In this document: one piece after another, positions 20,250 to 30,007 of the stretch
Layout: every line of letters starts with the position of its first letter
How positions within the stretch are numbered: the first letter of the stretch is position 1
Assembly (NCBI RefSeq): GCF_016097415.1
Contig: NZ_JAEHGE010000001.1
Coordinates: 273,001 to 337,000 of the forward strand
Direction of reading: 5' to 3'
Source: a sulfur-oxidizing endosymbiont of Gigantopelta aegis
GTDB lineage: Bacteria > Pseudomonadota > Gammaproteobacteria > GRL18
Length of the DNA stretch: 64,000 nt
Made by a program: the position numbers and the translations under genes
The notes under the pieces: model-generated
Seen by the model: the letters and a program-made list of their open reading frames with translations, nothing else
Databases searched by the model: none
Told to the model about the DNA's origin: nothing

Positions 20250-21305
20250 ATGAAAAAATTATTGTCATTATTTATAGTCATCAGCCTTGTTATTAGTTTG
20301 AATGCTTGTCAGAGTTTGTCAAACGATAGTTTTTCACCCTCTTTTGCGATCACCGAGCACCCTCTCGTTGATACTATCTGGTCCGTCTCAGAGCAACAAT
20401 TTGTTACCCTTGATAGCCTGAATTATGAAGCAAGAAGAAGCAATGTCATTTTATTGGGTGAAACCCATGACAATATCAGACACCACCAGTTACAGTCACA
20501 TATCATCGCGGCTTTCGTTGCGCAACAGCAATTTCCTGCTATTGCTTATGAAATGCTTAACCACAACCAACAAGAGAGCATTGATCAATTTCATGCTGAT
20601 TATCTAAAAAGATTACAGCAAGGCGGTGCTAGAAGTACTGAGCGGACACTGGATGCTTTTGCAAAAAAGATTCAATGGGAAAAGTCCGGCTGGCCTGAGT
20701 GGTCCTATTACCAGCCGGTATTTTTTCAAAACTTCTACAATGACCTGCCTATTATTGCCGCGAATCTTGATGCGAAGACCATACGCGAAGCGATTAAACA
20801 AGGCCCTCAAGTCTTGAGTGAAGACTATCAACGACAATTAGAGCGCTATCAGTATCCACCAGAATTAAAAAAATCATTACAAGCAGAAATTCTTGAAGCG
20901 CATTGTAAGCTCTTACCTGAAAAGATGTTATCACCCATGCTGATGGGACAGCAGCTACGTGATCTGGCTATGACCAAGGTCATAGCAGACTATATGGCCA
21001 AGCAATTTGCCCCACAAGCCTTTGTGCCTCGTACTAGAGATTTAGTATTAATTGCCGGTTCTGGCCACACCCGAACAGATTATGGTATCCCCTATTATTT
21101 ACGCCATGAAGCACCTAATTTAAAAGTGCTCAGTATGGCCTTTATTGAGGTGAGCAAGGATAAGCTTAAACCGTCAGATTATGCAAAGAATTGGAGCAAA
21201 ACAGCACAGCAACTTCCCTTTGATTATGTTTGGTTTACGCAACAAGCCGAGCGGGAAGATCAGTGTGAAAAAATGCAGACGTATATGAAAAATAAAGGTA
21301 ACTAA
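20250..21305 (+). CDS. ChaN family lipoprotein
   Basis: The 351-aa protein has a lipoprotein signal peptide ending in the lipobox LNAC (Cys at residue 20), so it should be membrane-anchored. The ChaN-like domain shows VILLGETHDNIRHHQLQ (the GE/H motif) near residue 69, IAYEML near 99 and GSGHTRTDYGIPYYL near 270. ChaN of Campylobacter binds haem and the fold is shared with TIKI/TraB and erythromycin esterase, so function could be haem or iron binding or hydrolysis. Its neighbour across a palindrome is a TraB-family protein from the same superfamily. Confidence 0.85.
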   Translation: MKKLLSLFIVISLVISLNACQSLSNDSFSPSFAITEHPLVDTIWSVSEQQFVTLDSLNYEARRSNVILLGETHDNIRHHQLQSHIIAAFVAQQQFPAIAYEMLNHNQQESIDQFHADYLKRLQQGGARSTERTLDAFAKKIQWEKSGWPEWSYYQPVFFQNFYNDLPIIAANLDAKTIREAIKQGPQVLSEDYQRQLERYQYPPELKKSLQAEILEAHCKLLPEKMLSPMLMGQQLRDLAMTKVIADYMAKQFAPQAFVPRTRDLVLIAGSGHTRTDYGIPYYLRHEAPNLKVLSMAFIEVSKDKLKPSDYAKNWSKTAQQLPFDYVWFTQQAEREDQCEKMQTYMKNKGN

Positions 21306-21347
21306 GCTGAGTTCTGAATAATACAGATGCCAAGTTAACTTAATATA

Positions 21348-21433
21348 GTGATGCGCTTCGTTCCTCAGCAGCATCCTACAATGCATCGCTTGCAGCCAAA
21401 CGTAGGATGCTGCTGAGGAACGAAGCGCATCAC
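21348..21433. repeat. perfect 32-bp inverted repeat (family A)
   Basis: Arms 21348-21379 and 21402-21433 are perfectly complementary, with a 22-bp centre. The arm core gatgcgcttcgttcctcag is a variant of the palindrome at 2338-2418. It lies between two convergent genes. Confidence 0.9.
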
Positions 21434-21438
21434 AGGTA

Positions 21439-22686
21439 CTAGCCAACCAGGCTATTAAATATTTTAAAGCCCGCCACATAAGTACCTATTGCTGAACCTA
21501 TGGTGGAAAAGAAAAACACTAATAAAGTTCGCGCCACTTTGTTTTTCCACCAGCCCGAAATGTGCGTCGTGTCTTTTCTGAGAGCGCTAAAATCACCGAC
21601 ATTGGGTTTTCTTAGGTATAATTCGATGGCGGCTGTCACCATGCCAGCACCAATTGTTGGATTGAGTGACGTTAAAGGTGCGGCAATAAATGCCCCAACA
21701 ACCGTTAATGGATGTCCCTTGGCCAATGCTGCACCCAGTGCGGATAAAGAACCATTGATCAATACCCAGTAAACAATCAGCTGCATACCTAATTCGGTAC
21801 TTTTGCTAAAGCCATAGGCAAAACCGGCAATTAAAATGGCCACAATAACCCAAGGAACGACCTTAGGCCAGCGACTTTTTTTGGGCAGTTCATCTAAGCG
21901 ATCAATTGTTGTTTGAGCTTTTTGATGTAAGGCTTCCGGTGTGGTAATTTGCTCATCTTTAGCAAGATAAGATTCAATGCCTTTTAGATGTCCCGCACCG
22001 ACTACGGCCAAAATGGATTTATTCTCTGAGCGACTCACAATTTGTTCTAAACGAGCCGCCATGTATTGATCACGTTCATCAATTAGGGGCTCAAACAACT
22101 CTTTAGCTTCTTCTGCAAACTGGGCAAAAGTGGTTTCTAACATATCACCGTCTTTTAGACGCTCGATTTCATCTTCAGAGACTTTTTCATTGGACACGAC
22201 ACTGCCCAGTAATCCACCAACGATACCCATGCGTTTCCACCATGGGACATTATTGTAGACTCGTTTAAGGGTCGTGCCCACTTCACGGTCAATCAGGTGG
22301 ACTTCACAGCTCATTTTCTTCGCCTGATCGATTGCCATACGCATTTCTGCACCCGGCTCGATGCCAAATTCATCAGCCATTTTTTGCTGGTAAGCGCCTA
22401 GTGCCAAAGAAGCGATAACCATCGAGGCCTTGCCTTCTTTAAAGACCTGAAACAAGTCCATTTTTGCCAGGCTATCGGGATCAATCATACTATTGTAGCG
22501 ACTGGGGCAAAGCTCAATGGCTACACCATCATATTCACCGGTCTCAAGTAGCTCTTGTACTTTTTCAGCACTGGTTTTAGACACATGCGCCGTGCCTAAT
22601 ACGGTAATTGATTTACCCGCCAGTTGATGCCGAAAAAGAGGCTCATCCTGTGAATTATCTGTTTCTGGTGCTGCTTGCTTTTCCAC
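21439..22686 (-). CDS. TraB/PrgY family membrane protein
   Basis: The 415-aa protein has an N-terminal TraB domain: ITVLGTAHVSKTSAEKV near residue 29, GVAIELCPSRYNSM near 54, EVHLIDREVGTTLKRV near 129 and VVGAGHLKGIESYL near 227. About four membrane helices follow from residue 275 (VVPWVIVAILIAGFAYGF, then GMQLIVYWVLINGSLSALGA). PrgY homologues limit peptide pheromone activity in Enterococcus; the role in proteobacteria is unknown. The His and Glu positions expected for the metal-dependent protease-like fold are retained. Confidence 0.85.
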   Translation of the reverse strand: MEKQAAPETDNSQDEPLFRHQLAGKSITVLGTAHVSKTSAEKVQELLETGEYDGVAIELCPSRYNSMIDPDSLAKMDLFQVFKEGKASMVIASLALGAYQQKMADEFGIEPGAEMRMAIDQAKKMSCEVHLIDREVGTTLKRVYNNVPWWKRMGIVGGLLGSVVSNEKVSEDEIERLKDGDMLETTFAQFAEEAKELFEPLIDERDQYMAARLEQIVSRSENKSILAVVGAGHLKGIESYLAKDEQITTPEALHQKAQTTIDRLDELPKKSRWPKVVPWVIVAILIAGFAYGFSKSTELGMQLIVYWVLINGSLSALGAALAKGHPLTVVGAFIAAPLTSLNPTIGAGMVTAAIELYLRKPNVGDFSALRKDTTHISGWWKNKVARTLLVFFFSTIGSAIGTYVAGFKIFNSLVG

Positions 22687-22782
22687 GTATGTTATTAACC
22701 TTTAAAAATGTTCGCTGAATTTGACTCAATATTGGGGTGCATTATACGGACTTATACAACAAAAGTTTATAGGAAGAACCCT

Positions 22783-23037
22783 TCAAGGCATACTTTCTGT
22801 CTCTAATTCACTAATGCGTCGCAAAGCGAAGGCGTTATTATCACCACAAAATTCTTCGCTAGCCTGAAATTTTAGGCAAACTGCCGGTCTTGATGACCGG
22901 CCAAAGAGCTTACAGGCATTGCTTTCATCCAATTGAATACAGCGAATTCCCGCTGCTTTGCCCTCTGGCATACCGGGAATGGGGGTGCTAATTGATGGTG
23001 CGATACAGCAAGCACCGCAGCCTTTACGACATTGCAT
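22783..23037 (-). CDS. YkgJ family cysteine cluster protein
   Basis: An 84-aa protein starting MQCRKGCGACC (ATG at 23037, preceded by ttgga; a TTG four codons upstream is less likely). Cys residues at CRKGCGACC, IRC, ACKLF, AVCLKF and EFC fit the zinc- or iron-chelating cluster (UPF0153/YkgJ) family. Function unknown. It lies downstream of fusA but beyond its terminator. Confidence 0.85.
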   Translation of the reverse strand: MQCRKGCGACCIAPSISTPIPGMPEGKAAGIRCIQLDESNACKLFGRSSRPAVCLKFQASEEFCGDNNAFALRRISELETESMP

Positions 23038-23054
23038 GATTATTTCCAAGTGAA

Positions 23055-23085
23055 TGATGCGCTTCGTTCCTCAGCAGCATCCTAC
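23055..23085. repeat. single arm of family A palindrome
   Basis: 31 bp identical to one arm of the 21348-21433 palindrome, with no second arm nearby. It sits between the fusA terminator and the YkgJ-like gene, overlapping its likely promoter region. Confidence 0.85.
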
Positions 23086-23131
23086 GCTCCATTGATTGAT
23101 AAACCTAGAAACCTCAGTTGAACCTAAAATA

Positions 23132-23170
23132 AAAAAGGCCGGGGATTCCTATTGAATCGCCGACCTTTTT
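23132..23170 (-). terminator. terminator of fusA
   Basis: Arms aaaaaggccggggattc and gaatcgccgacctttttt-like sequence (23154-23170) pair with two mismatches and end in a U tract on the minus strand, about 35 bp after the fusA stop. Confidence 0.8.
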
Positions 23171-23202
23171 AAGTTTACTAAAACGCTTTAAACTACGAAA
23201 AA

Positions 23203-25293
23203 TTACTTTTTCTTAGCTTCTTTACGTTCTTTAGTCTCTTTAATCACTTCTTCAGCAACATTCTTAGGACATGCGCTATAGTGAGAGAATTCCATGGAGA
23301 ACTGACCACGACCGGAAGTCATCGTACGTAAGTCACCAATGTAACCAAACATTTCACTCAAAGGCGCTTCCGCTTTAATGCGAGTCCCCATTGGGTTTGA
23401 CTCTTGATCCTTAATCATGCCACGACGACGATTCAAATCACCAATACAGTCACCAACATGGGCTTCTGGCGTAAACACGTCTACTTTCATGATAGGCTCA
23501 AGTAATTGTGGACCGGCTTTCTTCATGGTCTGACGATAAGCACCATAAGCAGCTAATTCAAACGCCATTGCGGATGAATCCACTGCATGGTATGCACCAT
23601 CTTGTAATTCAACGTGGACATCAACCACAGGGAATCCAGCCAAAACACCTTCGCTCATCATACGGCCAAAGGCTTTATCAATCGCACCCCAATATTCACT
23701 TGGCACGTTACCACCAGTTACTTTTGATTCAAAGGTATAACCGCTATTAGGTTCACCTGGTGTGATGGTATAGTCAATTCGACCATACTGACCTGAACCA
23801 CCTGATTGCTTCTTATGGGTATAAGTGTCTTCAATTTCCTTAGTGATCGACTCACGATAGGCAACCTGAGGCTTACCAACGGTTACGTCAACACCATGAG
23901 TACGCTTTAGGATATCAATTTTAATATCCAGGTGTAATTCACCCATACCCTTAAGAATGGTTTCACCACTTTCTTCGTCTGTTTCAACGTGAAAAGAAGG
24001 ATCTTCTTTCACCATCTTGTTCAGAGCGATACCCATTTTCTCAGAACCTCCTTTATCATTCGGTGAAATCGCAATGGAAATAACGGGATCAGGGAAAACC
24101 ATTGGCTCTAATGTCGCAGGTTGCTTAGGATCACAAAGCGTGTGACCGGTTTGAGTGTTCTTTAAACCAACAAAAGCAACAATGTCACCCGCTTGACAAG
24201 AATCTAATTCTTCACGTGAGTCAGCATGCATTTCAACAATACGACCGATACGTTCTGTTTTACCGGTAAAGGTATTTAATAAAGTCATACCTTTTTGCAC
24301 AGTACCAGAGTAAATACGAATAAAGGTCAATGCACCAAAACGGTCATCCATAATTTTGAACGCCAAAGCACGTACTGGCTTATCAGCATCAACAATGGCA
24401 AATTCGCCGGTCTCATTACCATCTAAATCAACTTCTGGCTGAGGCTTCACTTCCGTTGGGCTAGGCAGATAATCAACAACCGCATTCAATACTAATTGAA
24501 TACCCTTGTTTTTAAATGCTGAACCACAAAAAGTTGGGAAGAAATCTAAGGCGATAGTACCCTTACGAATACAATGTTTGATATCGTCAATTGATGGCTC
24601 TTCGCCTTCTAAGTAAGCTTCCATCAAATCATCGTTTTGCTCTAAGGCAGTTTCGATTAATTGTTCACGATATTCTTCAACCTTGTCTGCCATATCAGCA
24701 GGTACGTCCATCACTTCGTAATTAGTGGGATCACCTGAACCATCCCAAACCCATGCTTTACGCGTCAGGAGATCAACCACACCAGCGAAATCATCTTCTT
24801 CACCAATAGGTAGTACCATCACCAAAGGAGTGGCTTGTAATACGTTTTCCACCTGATCGACAACACGGTAGAAATCAGCACCTAAACGATCCAGTTTGTT
24901 GACGAAAATGACGCGTGCAACACCGGATTCATTCGCATAACGCCAGTTAGTTTCTGACTGAGGCTCAACACCACCAGAACCACAGAAAACACCCACACCG
25001 CCGTCTAATACTTTTAAAGAACGATACACTTCAATCGTGAAGTCAACGTGTCCTGGGGTGTCGATGATATTCATGCGGTGACCGTCCCATTCACATGAAG
25101 TCGCAGCAGACTGAATGGTAATACCACGTTCCTGCTCCTGCTCCATGAAATCAGTGGTTGCTTCACCATCATGTACTTCACCAATCTTGTGGGTTTTACC
25201 CGTCAGATTCAAAATACGCTCTGTGGTGGTGGTCTTGCCCGCATCAACGTGTGCGAAGATGCCTATGTTACGGTACTTGCTTAAATCAGCCAT
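23203..25293 (-). CDS. fusA: elongation factor G (probably the EF-G2-type paralogue)
   Basis: Translational GTPase for ribosomal translocation. The 696-aa protein has G1 [15 protein letters not shown], switch [18 protein letters not shown], and domains II-V in order ([17 protein letters not shown] near residue 446; [19 protein letters not shown] near 580). It ends in a Lys/Glu-rich tail. It is not next to rpsL, rpsG or tuf, and segments such as [17 protein letters not shown] and [20 protein letters not shown] differ from the common str-operon EF-G, which suggests the second EF-G copy of many gammaproteobacteria. Single-gene unit with its own promoter and terminator. Confidence 0.9.
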   Translation of the reverse strand: MADLSKYRNIGIFAHVDAGKTTTTERILNLTGKTHKIGEVHDGEATTDFMEQEQERGITIQSAATSCEWDGHRMNIIDTPGHVDFTIEVYRSLKVLDGGVGVFCGSGGVEPQSETNWRYANESGVARVIFVNKLDRLGADFYRVVDQVENVLQATPLVMVLPIGEEDDFAGVVDLLTRKAWVWDGSGDPTNYEVMDVPADMADKVEEYREQLIETALEQNDDLMEAYLEGEEPSIDDIKHCIRKGTIALDFFPTFCGSAFKNKGIQLVLNAVVDYLPSPTEVKPQPEVDLDGNETGEFAIVDADKPVRALAFKIMDDRFGALTFIRIYSGTVQKGMTLLNTFTGKTERIGRIVEMHADSREELDSCQAGDIVAFVGLKNTQTGHTLCDPKQPATLEPMVFPDPVISIAISPNDKGGSEKMGIALNKMVKEDPSFHVETDEESGETILKGMGELHLDIKIDILKRTHGVDVTVGKPQVAYRESITKEIEDTYTHKKQSGGSGQYGRIDYTITPGEPNSGYTFESKVTGGNVPSEYWGAIDKAFGRMMSEGVLAGFPVVDVHVELQDGAYHAVDSSAMAFELAAYGAYRQTMKKAGPQLLEPIMKVDVFTPEAHVGDCIGDLNRRRGMIKDQESNPMGTRIKAEAPLSEMFGYIGDLRTMTSGRGQFSMEFSHYSACPKNVAEEVIKETKERKEAKKK

Positions 25294-25397
25294 AATATTC
25301 TCTGGTTAAACTAAAAAACGGGTTATTCAATACAAAAGTGCTCTTTAAAAAAGTGAAAAAAGCATCGTCACCAATGATTTCTCTTGGCGTGGTACTA

Positions 25398-25427
25398 ATT
25401 ATAGTACTGGGTATAAATAATCGGAAA
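25398..25427 (-). promoter_or_regulatory. putative fusA promoter
   Basis: On the minus strand TTTCCG (25422-25427) is 18 bp from a perfect TATAAT (25398-25403), about 105 bp upstream of the fusA start. The rest of 25294-25630 holds no gene. Confidence 0.5.
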
Positions 25428-25794
25428 ATTACTTCCGCAGACTCAGATTGCAATAATATTCTGATCTGATTGCTGAGAAGCATAGAAAATTAGTCGCGAT
25501 TTTAGTTATTTTTCACCTAAACATCAACAAAAAAATGCTTTATTGCCTAATTTCCTTAAAAAAACAGGTAAAATTCAGTCATAAAGTACTTAATAGGTCA
25601 AAATTTTTGATTCATTGTCCTATTTCTACAGTGGACCCCATTGTCAAGATAGCTTCCTCAAATATTAAGATATAATTCTGTTGGTTATTTATAGTATTAG
25701 TCTTATCCACATATCCACAGGTCTGCCAGTATAGTGGACCCCAGAAATCAGACAATAGGTTAAGATATAAAGATCAACCTAATGGGGAACCAAA

Positions 25795-26084
25795 ATGAGC
25801 ACAAAAAGAAAATCATTCAGTAATACATTTAAAGCAAAAGTTGCCATTGAAGCTTTGAAAGGTCAGAAAACAGTGGCTAAATCGCCTCAGAATTTGAAGT
25901 TCATGCCACTCAGGTGAACACTTGGAAAAAACATCTATTGGATGGTGCAGCCGATACTTTTTCTAAGAAATTAGAGAATAAAGAAGCTGAACATGAAAAG
26001 GAAAAAGAACACCTTTTCAGTCAGATAGGCCAATTAAAAGTAGAGGCTGATTGGCTATCAAAAAAGTTGAAGATGTTCAACTGA
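25795..26084 (+). pseudogene. IS3-family orfA (helix-turn-helix), one frameshift
   Basis: Starts MSTKRKSFSNTFKAKVAIEA and runs into a wrong frame after KGQKTVAK. Adding one base at the A run 25879-25881 restores IASEFEVHATQVNTWKK and the leucine-zipper-like region down to the stop at 26082-26084. It carries the A6G slippery heptamer (26060-26066, codons tcA AAA AAG) expected for -1 frameshifting into orfB. Confidence 0.75.
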
Positions 26085-26950
26085 GCATTGATGAGAAACG
26101 GTGTTGTATTCAAAAGGAACACCCTCAGTTGAGCATCAAAAAACAATGTAAGCTTATTCATCTTAATCGTGCAAGTTATTACTATGAACCCAAAAAACCT
26201 TTGAAAAATAAGGATTTGAAATTAATGAATCGTATTGACGAGCTGTACACAAAGCATCCCTTTTATGGCAGTCGTCAAATGCGTGATGCCTTAAAATTAG
26301 AAGGTTATAAAATTAACCGAAAAAAAGTGCAGCGTTTGATGCGCATTATGGGATTAGTCTCAGTTGCACCAAAACCTAATACCAGCAAGCCTTGCAAGGC
26401 AAACAACATATACCCTTATTTGCTTGGAGGGATTGATATTAACCAGAATAACCAGGTCTGGTGTACCGATATTACCTATATTCGGATGCCACATGGTTTT
26501 GTTTATCTCAGTGCTGTCATGGATTGGAACAGCCGATTTGTCCTGTCATGGGAAGTATCCACCAGCATGGAAGAAAGCTTTTGTATTAGCAGCTTAGAGA
26601 CAGCGCTACGTCAATATGAAAAGCCAGAGATATTTAATACTGATCAGGGATCTCAATATACTGGTAGAGCATTCACCGGCGTCCTTAAAGCCAATGATAT
26701 CAAAATAAGTATGGATGGCAAAGGCAGAGCAATGGATAATATCATGATTGAACGGCTTTGGCGGAGCGTGAAGTATGAAGAAATTTATCTCAAAGATTAT
26801 CAAAGTATTGATGAGTTAAAAAGCTCATTGAAGGAATATTTTGAGTTTTATAACCATGAACGACCACACAGTACGCATGGTGGAAAAACGCCAGCAGAAA
26901 TATATGGCGTGAAGAAAGCATTCACTCCAGAATTTAAACTGGCTGCATAA
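26051..26950 (+). CDS. IS3-family transposase orfB (DDE integrase)
   Basis: The 299-residue frame is normally expressed as a -1 frameshift fusion with orfA at the A6G motif; a TTG at 26051 is only a nominal start. It has the HTH_21-type region (YYYEPKKPLKN; PFYGSRQMRDAL) and the catalytic residues: Asp in WCTDITYIRM, Asp in IFNTDQGSQYT and Glu in MDNIMIERLWRSVKYEE. It is intact in itself, but the fusion protein cannot be made because orfA is frameshifted. Confidence 0.85.
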   Translation: MAIKKVEDVQLSIDEKRCCIQKEHPQLSIKKQCKLIHLNRASYYYEPKKPLKNKDLKLMNRIDELYTKHPFYGSRQMRDALKLEGYKINRKKVQRLMRIMGLVSVAPKPNTSKPCKANNIYPYLLGGIDINQNNQVWCTDITYIRMPHGFVYLSAVMDWNSRFVLSWEVSTSMEESFCISSLETALRQYEKPEIFNTDQGSQYTGRAFTGVLKANDIKISMDGKGRAMDNIMIERLWRSVKYEEIYLKDYQSIDELKSSLKEYFEFYNHERPHSTHGGKTPAEIYGVKKAFTPEFKLAA

Positions 26951-27018
26951 CAGAAGAAACAATGATGAATATTTTATATCTTATTTTTTAACTGGGTTGT
27001 CTTGACAATGGGATCCAC

Positions 27019-27152
27019 AATAGTCCACTATACTCCAATATTGGAATAGAAAGCTCGCCATTACCTAGGCCAATTTCAAGAATATTTTCTCCTCGACCGG
27101 GTTGTAAAGCCTCAATAGCTTTTTGGCTAATGAACGTGTTTAAGTCATTCAT
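27019..27152 (-). pseudogene. 5' remnant of a SAM-dependent methyltransferase gene
   Basis: From ATG at 27152 the frame reads MNDLNTFISQKAIEALQPGR and then ENILEIGLGNGELSIPILE before meeting the IS3-type A element. ILEIGLGNGE is the SAM-binding motif I of class I methyltransferases. The rest of the gene is not found on the other side of the IS, so it was lost or moved. Confidence 0.65.
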
Positions 27153-27290
27153 TATGATGCCAAGGTCTACCCCTCTTCTCCCTTGGGGCAGGCCAATTGT
27201 GCCGCTAATTTTTTAACTCATCTACTTCCATGTTGTACCCCATTTGAATTTCTTATCATATTTCAATAGCAGCTAAAATAATCCCTTTTA
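27153..27290. other. spacer between methyltransferase remnant and IS21 element
   Basis: No gene seen. It should contain the former methyltransferase promoter. Confidence 0.4.
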
Positions 27291-27375
27291 TTAGGCGACA
27301 ATTAACTTGTCCGGTCGGCGACAACTAGCTTGGCCGGTTTGATACACTCAGACACATTAATCGAGAAGGATTTTT

Positions 27376-28868
27376 ATGTCTGGAAAATCAATTACCCAAG
27401 AACAGGTCAAGTTATACATGTCACATCGAAAACAACCGAATCACACTCAAGCTTCATCAGCAGCCAAAGCAGGATTTTCAGAAAGATCAGCGCGACGCAT
27501 TGATACAGGTAAGCACCCCGGCGGCACCACACAGCCCAGACAGTACAAAACTCGAAAAGATCCCTTAAATGGTGCTTTTGAACAACATTTAGTGCCCTTA
27601 CTTGAGATTGAGCCCAAACTACAGCCCATTACCTTATTAGAAGCACTGGAAGAGCTAGAACCCGGTCAATTTGACAACACTCACCTAAGAACACTGCAAC
27701 GCCGAGTCAAACGCTGGCGTGCTCAGGAAGGACCGGAGCAAGAAGTTATTTTTCAACAAAAACACATTGCCGGTGATATGGGTGTTTCAGATTACACCTG
27801 GGCTAATGAGCTTAAAATCACGATTGACGGAGAAGATTTTAAACACAAACTTTATCACTACCGATTGGTTTATAGTGGCTGGACTTATGTTCAAGTTGTC
27901 TTAGGTGGAGAGAGCTTTGAATCTCTTTCTTCAGGCTTACAAAATGCGCTATGGCAATCAGGCGGTGTCCCTGTAAGCCACCGAACCGATAGCCTAAGTG
28001 CTGCATTTAACAATCATTATGAACAAGAAAAGCTGACCGAGCGTTATGAAAAATTATGTCAATACTATGGTATAAAAGCCACTCGAAACAATAAAGGCAT
28101 TGCCCATGAAAATGGAGCCATTGAATCCCCTAATGGTCATTTAAAACGCCGAATCGAACAAAAGCTACTCCTTCGTGGCAGTCGAGATTTTACCGCCTTA
28201 TTGGATTATGAAGCCTTTATTGATGACATCGTTCGCCAAATAAACATACGCTGTAAAACACGATTTAATGAAGAAAAAGCACACTTAAAACCGCTTCCCA
28301 GCCGCCGCACCAATGGCTTTAGTGAGCTCTATGTTAAAGTCACCACAAGGAGTACCATTTCAGTTAAACGAGTCACTTATACCGTACCCTCCCGATTGAT
28401 TGGTACCACGTTATTGATCCATATTTATGATCAACATTTAGATTGTTTCTATGGTCATGAATTGACCTTAAGTTTAAAGCGTATTTATGCACACCGCCAT
28501 ATCCGTTCGCGTTCAATCAATTATAAACATATCATTCACTCGTTAGCCAAAAAGCCCAATGCCTTTAAATCATCGGCTTACCGAGATGATATTGTCCCAG
28601 AAGGTGATTTCACCCTGATTTGGGAAAATCTCAAACAAACGGGCATTCATGATGATGATTGCCGTTACATGGTGAGCTTGCTGTCCATTGCCGATGCCTA
28701 TGATTGTGAAGCAGCGCTGGGTCGTTTTGTCTTAGCCTCGTTAGAAGCCGGCAGTCGAGTTTCCATCAAAGCGTGCCGTGACTTTTTGCGCCCATGTCGG
28801 TTGATAGACCTCAGTACACCAGTCAGCAACATGACTTATCGACCTACAATGTATTACTGGGGAATTAA
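27376..28868 (+). pseudogene. istA: IS21-family transposase IstA (frameshift near its C-terminus)
   Basis: DDE transposase of about 497 aa starting MSGKSITQEQVKLYMSHRK. An N-terminal HTH (SAAKAGFSERSARRIDTGKH) is followed by the catalytic region: Asp in GDMGVSDYTW, Asp in VSHRTDSLSAAF and Glu in AHENGAIESPNGHLKRR. The native end YNVLLGN-stop (866-868 of 28xxx) lies in another frame; one missing T at the 28836-28837 run explains it. The result is an apparent in-frame fusion to IstB, which I judge to be an artefact of the indel rather than a true fused protein. Confidence 0.8.
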
Positions 28869-28869
28869 T

Positions 28870-29617
28870 ATGGCCAATGCACAAAGTTTACCGTTTTTAC
28901 TCAAAGAATTACGTTTAACGACCATGGTCAAACAATGGCAGCAGGTTTCACAAAAAGCCATTGAATTAGATTGGGAGCCTGAATTATTTTTAGCCCATTT
29001 ATGTGAATTAGAAACCAGTTACCGGCATGACAATAAATTAAAGCGCTTATTAAGAGAAAGCAAACTACCCATTGGTAAACAGTTATCACAGTATGACTTT
29101 AATGAAATAACCGGTGTGACAGCCCAACAGCTCAAACAAAAAATCACTCAGTTAAACTGGCTCAGGCAAGGACATAATCTGCTTTTATTTGGTGCCAGTG
29201 GTCTGGGGAAAACGCATTTAGCCGCCGCTATTGGTTACGCACTCATCGAGCAATCAGTGCGGGTTAAATTCATGAGCAGCACTTCATTGGTGCAAATGCT
29301 TCAAAAGGCAAAAGAAGCGTTATCTCTGGAATTTGAACTGAAAAAGCTGGATAAATATGAGTTACTTATTCTTGATGATATTGGCTATGTCAAAAACCAA
29401 TAGTGAAAGCCAGGTACTATTTGAATTAATTGCGCACCGATATGAACGCAATAGCCTGCTCATTACCTCAAACCAGGCTTTCAGTGAATGGGATAGTATC
29501 TTCACTGACAATATGATGACAGTGGCTGCCATTGACCGACTCATTCATCATGCGTCTATTTATCAAATTGAAGGCGACAGTTATCGTAGAAAACAAGCGA
29601 TGAAAGGCTTAGATTAA
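28870..29617 (+). pseudogene. istB: IS21-family helper ATPase IstB (one frameshift)
   Basis: AAA+ ATPase that assists IstA. ATG at 28870 gives MANAQSLPFLLKELRLTTM; Walker A is LLLFGASGLGKTHLAAA and Walker B is YELLILDDIGYV. The frame breaks at the A run 29392-29396: one more A gives VKKTNSESQVLFELIAHRYE and restores the arginine-containing sensor region to the stop at 29615-29617. Confidence 0.85.
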
Positions 29618-29823
29618 TGGCTAACTCATTGATCGCTGAACATTTTAAAAGCAAGATAAAAAGCATAGAGCGGGCGAAAAGCCAAAAGCTCAAAGTGGCC
29701 TCGTGCAAGAGCAAAGCCGCACATCGGTCGCTTTTCGCCCTAGAGCCAGATCAAGAGCAGCGACTAAAGAAAAATCAAGTTAAAAAGAAGAGCAGACAAT
29801 TAAAGGAGAATAATCGATTGTAA
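29617..29823 (+). CDS. small basic ORF overlapping istB stop
   Basis: 68 codons starting at the ATG of a TAATG overlap with the istB stop, so it could be translationally coupled. The product (MANSLIAEHFKSKIKSIERA...) is rich in Lys, Arg and Gln with no recognised domain. It lies inside the IS21 right end. It may simply be an open frame. Confidence 0.3.
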   Translation: MANSLIAEHFKSKIKSIERAKSQKLKVASCKSKAAHRSLFALEPDQEQRLKKNQVKKKSRQLKENNRL

Positions 29824-30007
29824 AAAACTCACTATGAATAAAATAATAAATTAGAAACCGGCTAAGCTAATTGTCGCCAACCGGACAAGGTAGTTGACGC
29901 CAGATACCCTTTCTCTGATACTCGTCAATGAGATTTTTGAGTATTATTTTATAATAAAAACAGTTAAAAAGGGGAAAATGAGCAAGTTATAGTTTGGAGA
30001 TGTTCTA

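Larger units (their letters stand above)
25631..27018 (+). mobile_element. IS3-family element (type A)
   Basis: About 1388 bp bounded by inverted repeats: left gtggaccccattgtcaaga (25631-25649) and the complement of the right end gtggatcccattgtcaaga (27000-27018), one mismatch. A second gtggacccc left-end-like sequence lies at 25734, closer to orfA, so a nested or duplicated end is possible. No clear target duplication. It contains orfA (frameshifted) and an intact orfB. Confidence 0.8.
27291..29904 (+). mobile_element. IS21-family element
   Basis: About 2.6 kb with long imperfect terminal repeats containing internally repeated boxes, as in IS21: left ggcgacaattaacttgtccgg then ggcgacaactagcttggccgg, and at the right end the complement with the same two boxes. 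It carries istA, istB and a small third frame. Exact ends and target duplication are not certain. Confidence 0.85.

Noticed and set aside
25286..25483. 65-codon frame upstream of fusA
   Set aside because: Overlaps the fusA start and the likely promoter; no similarity to a known family.
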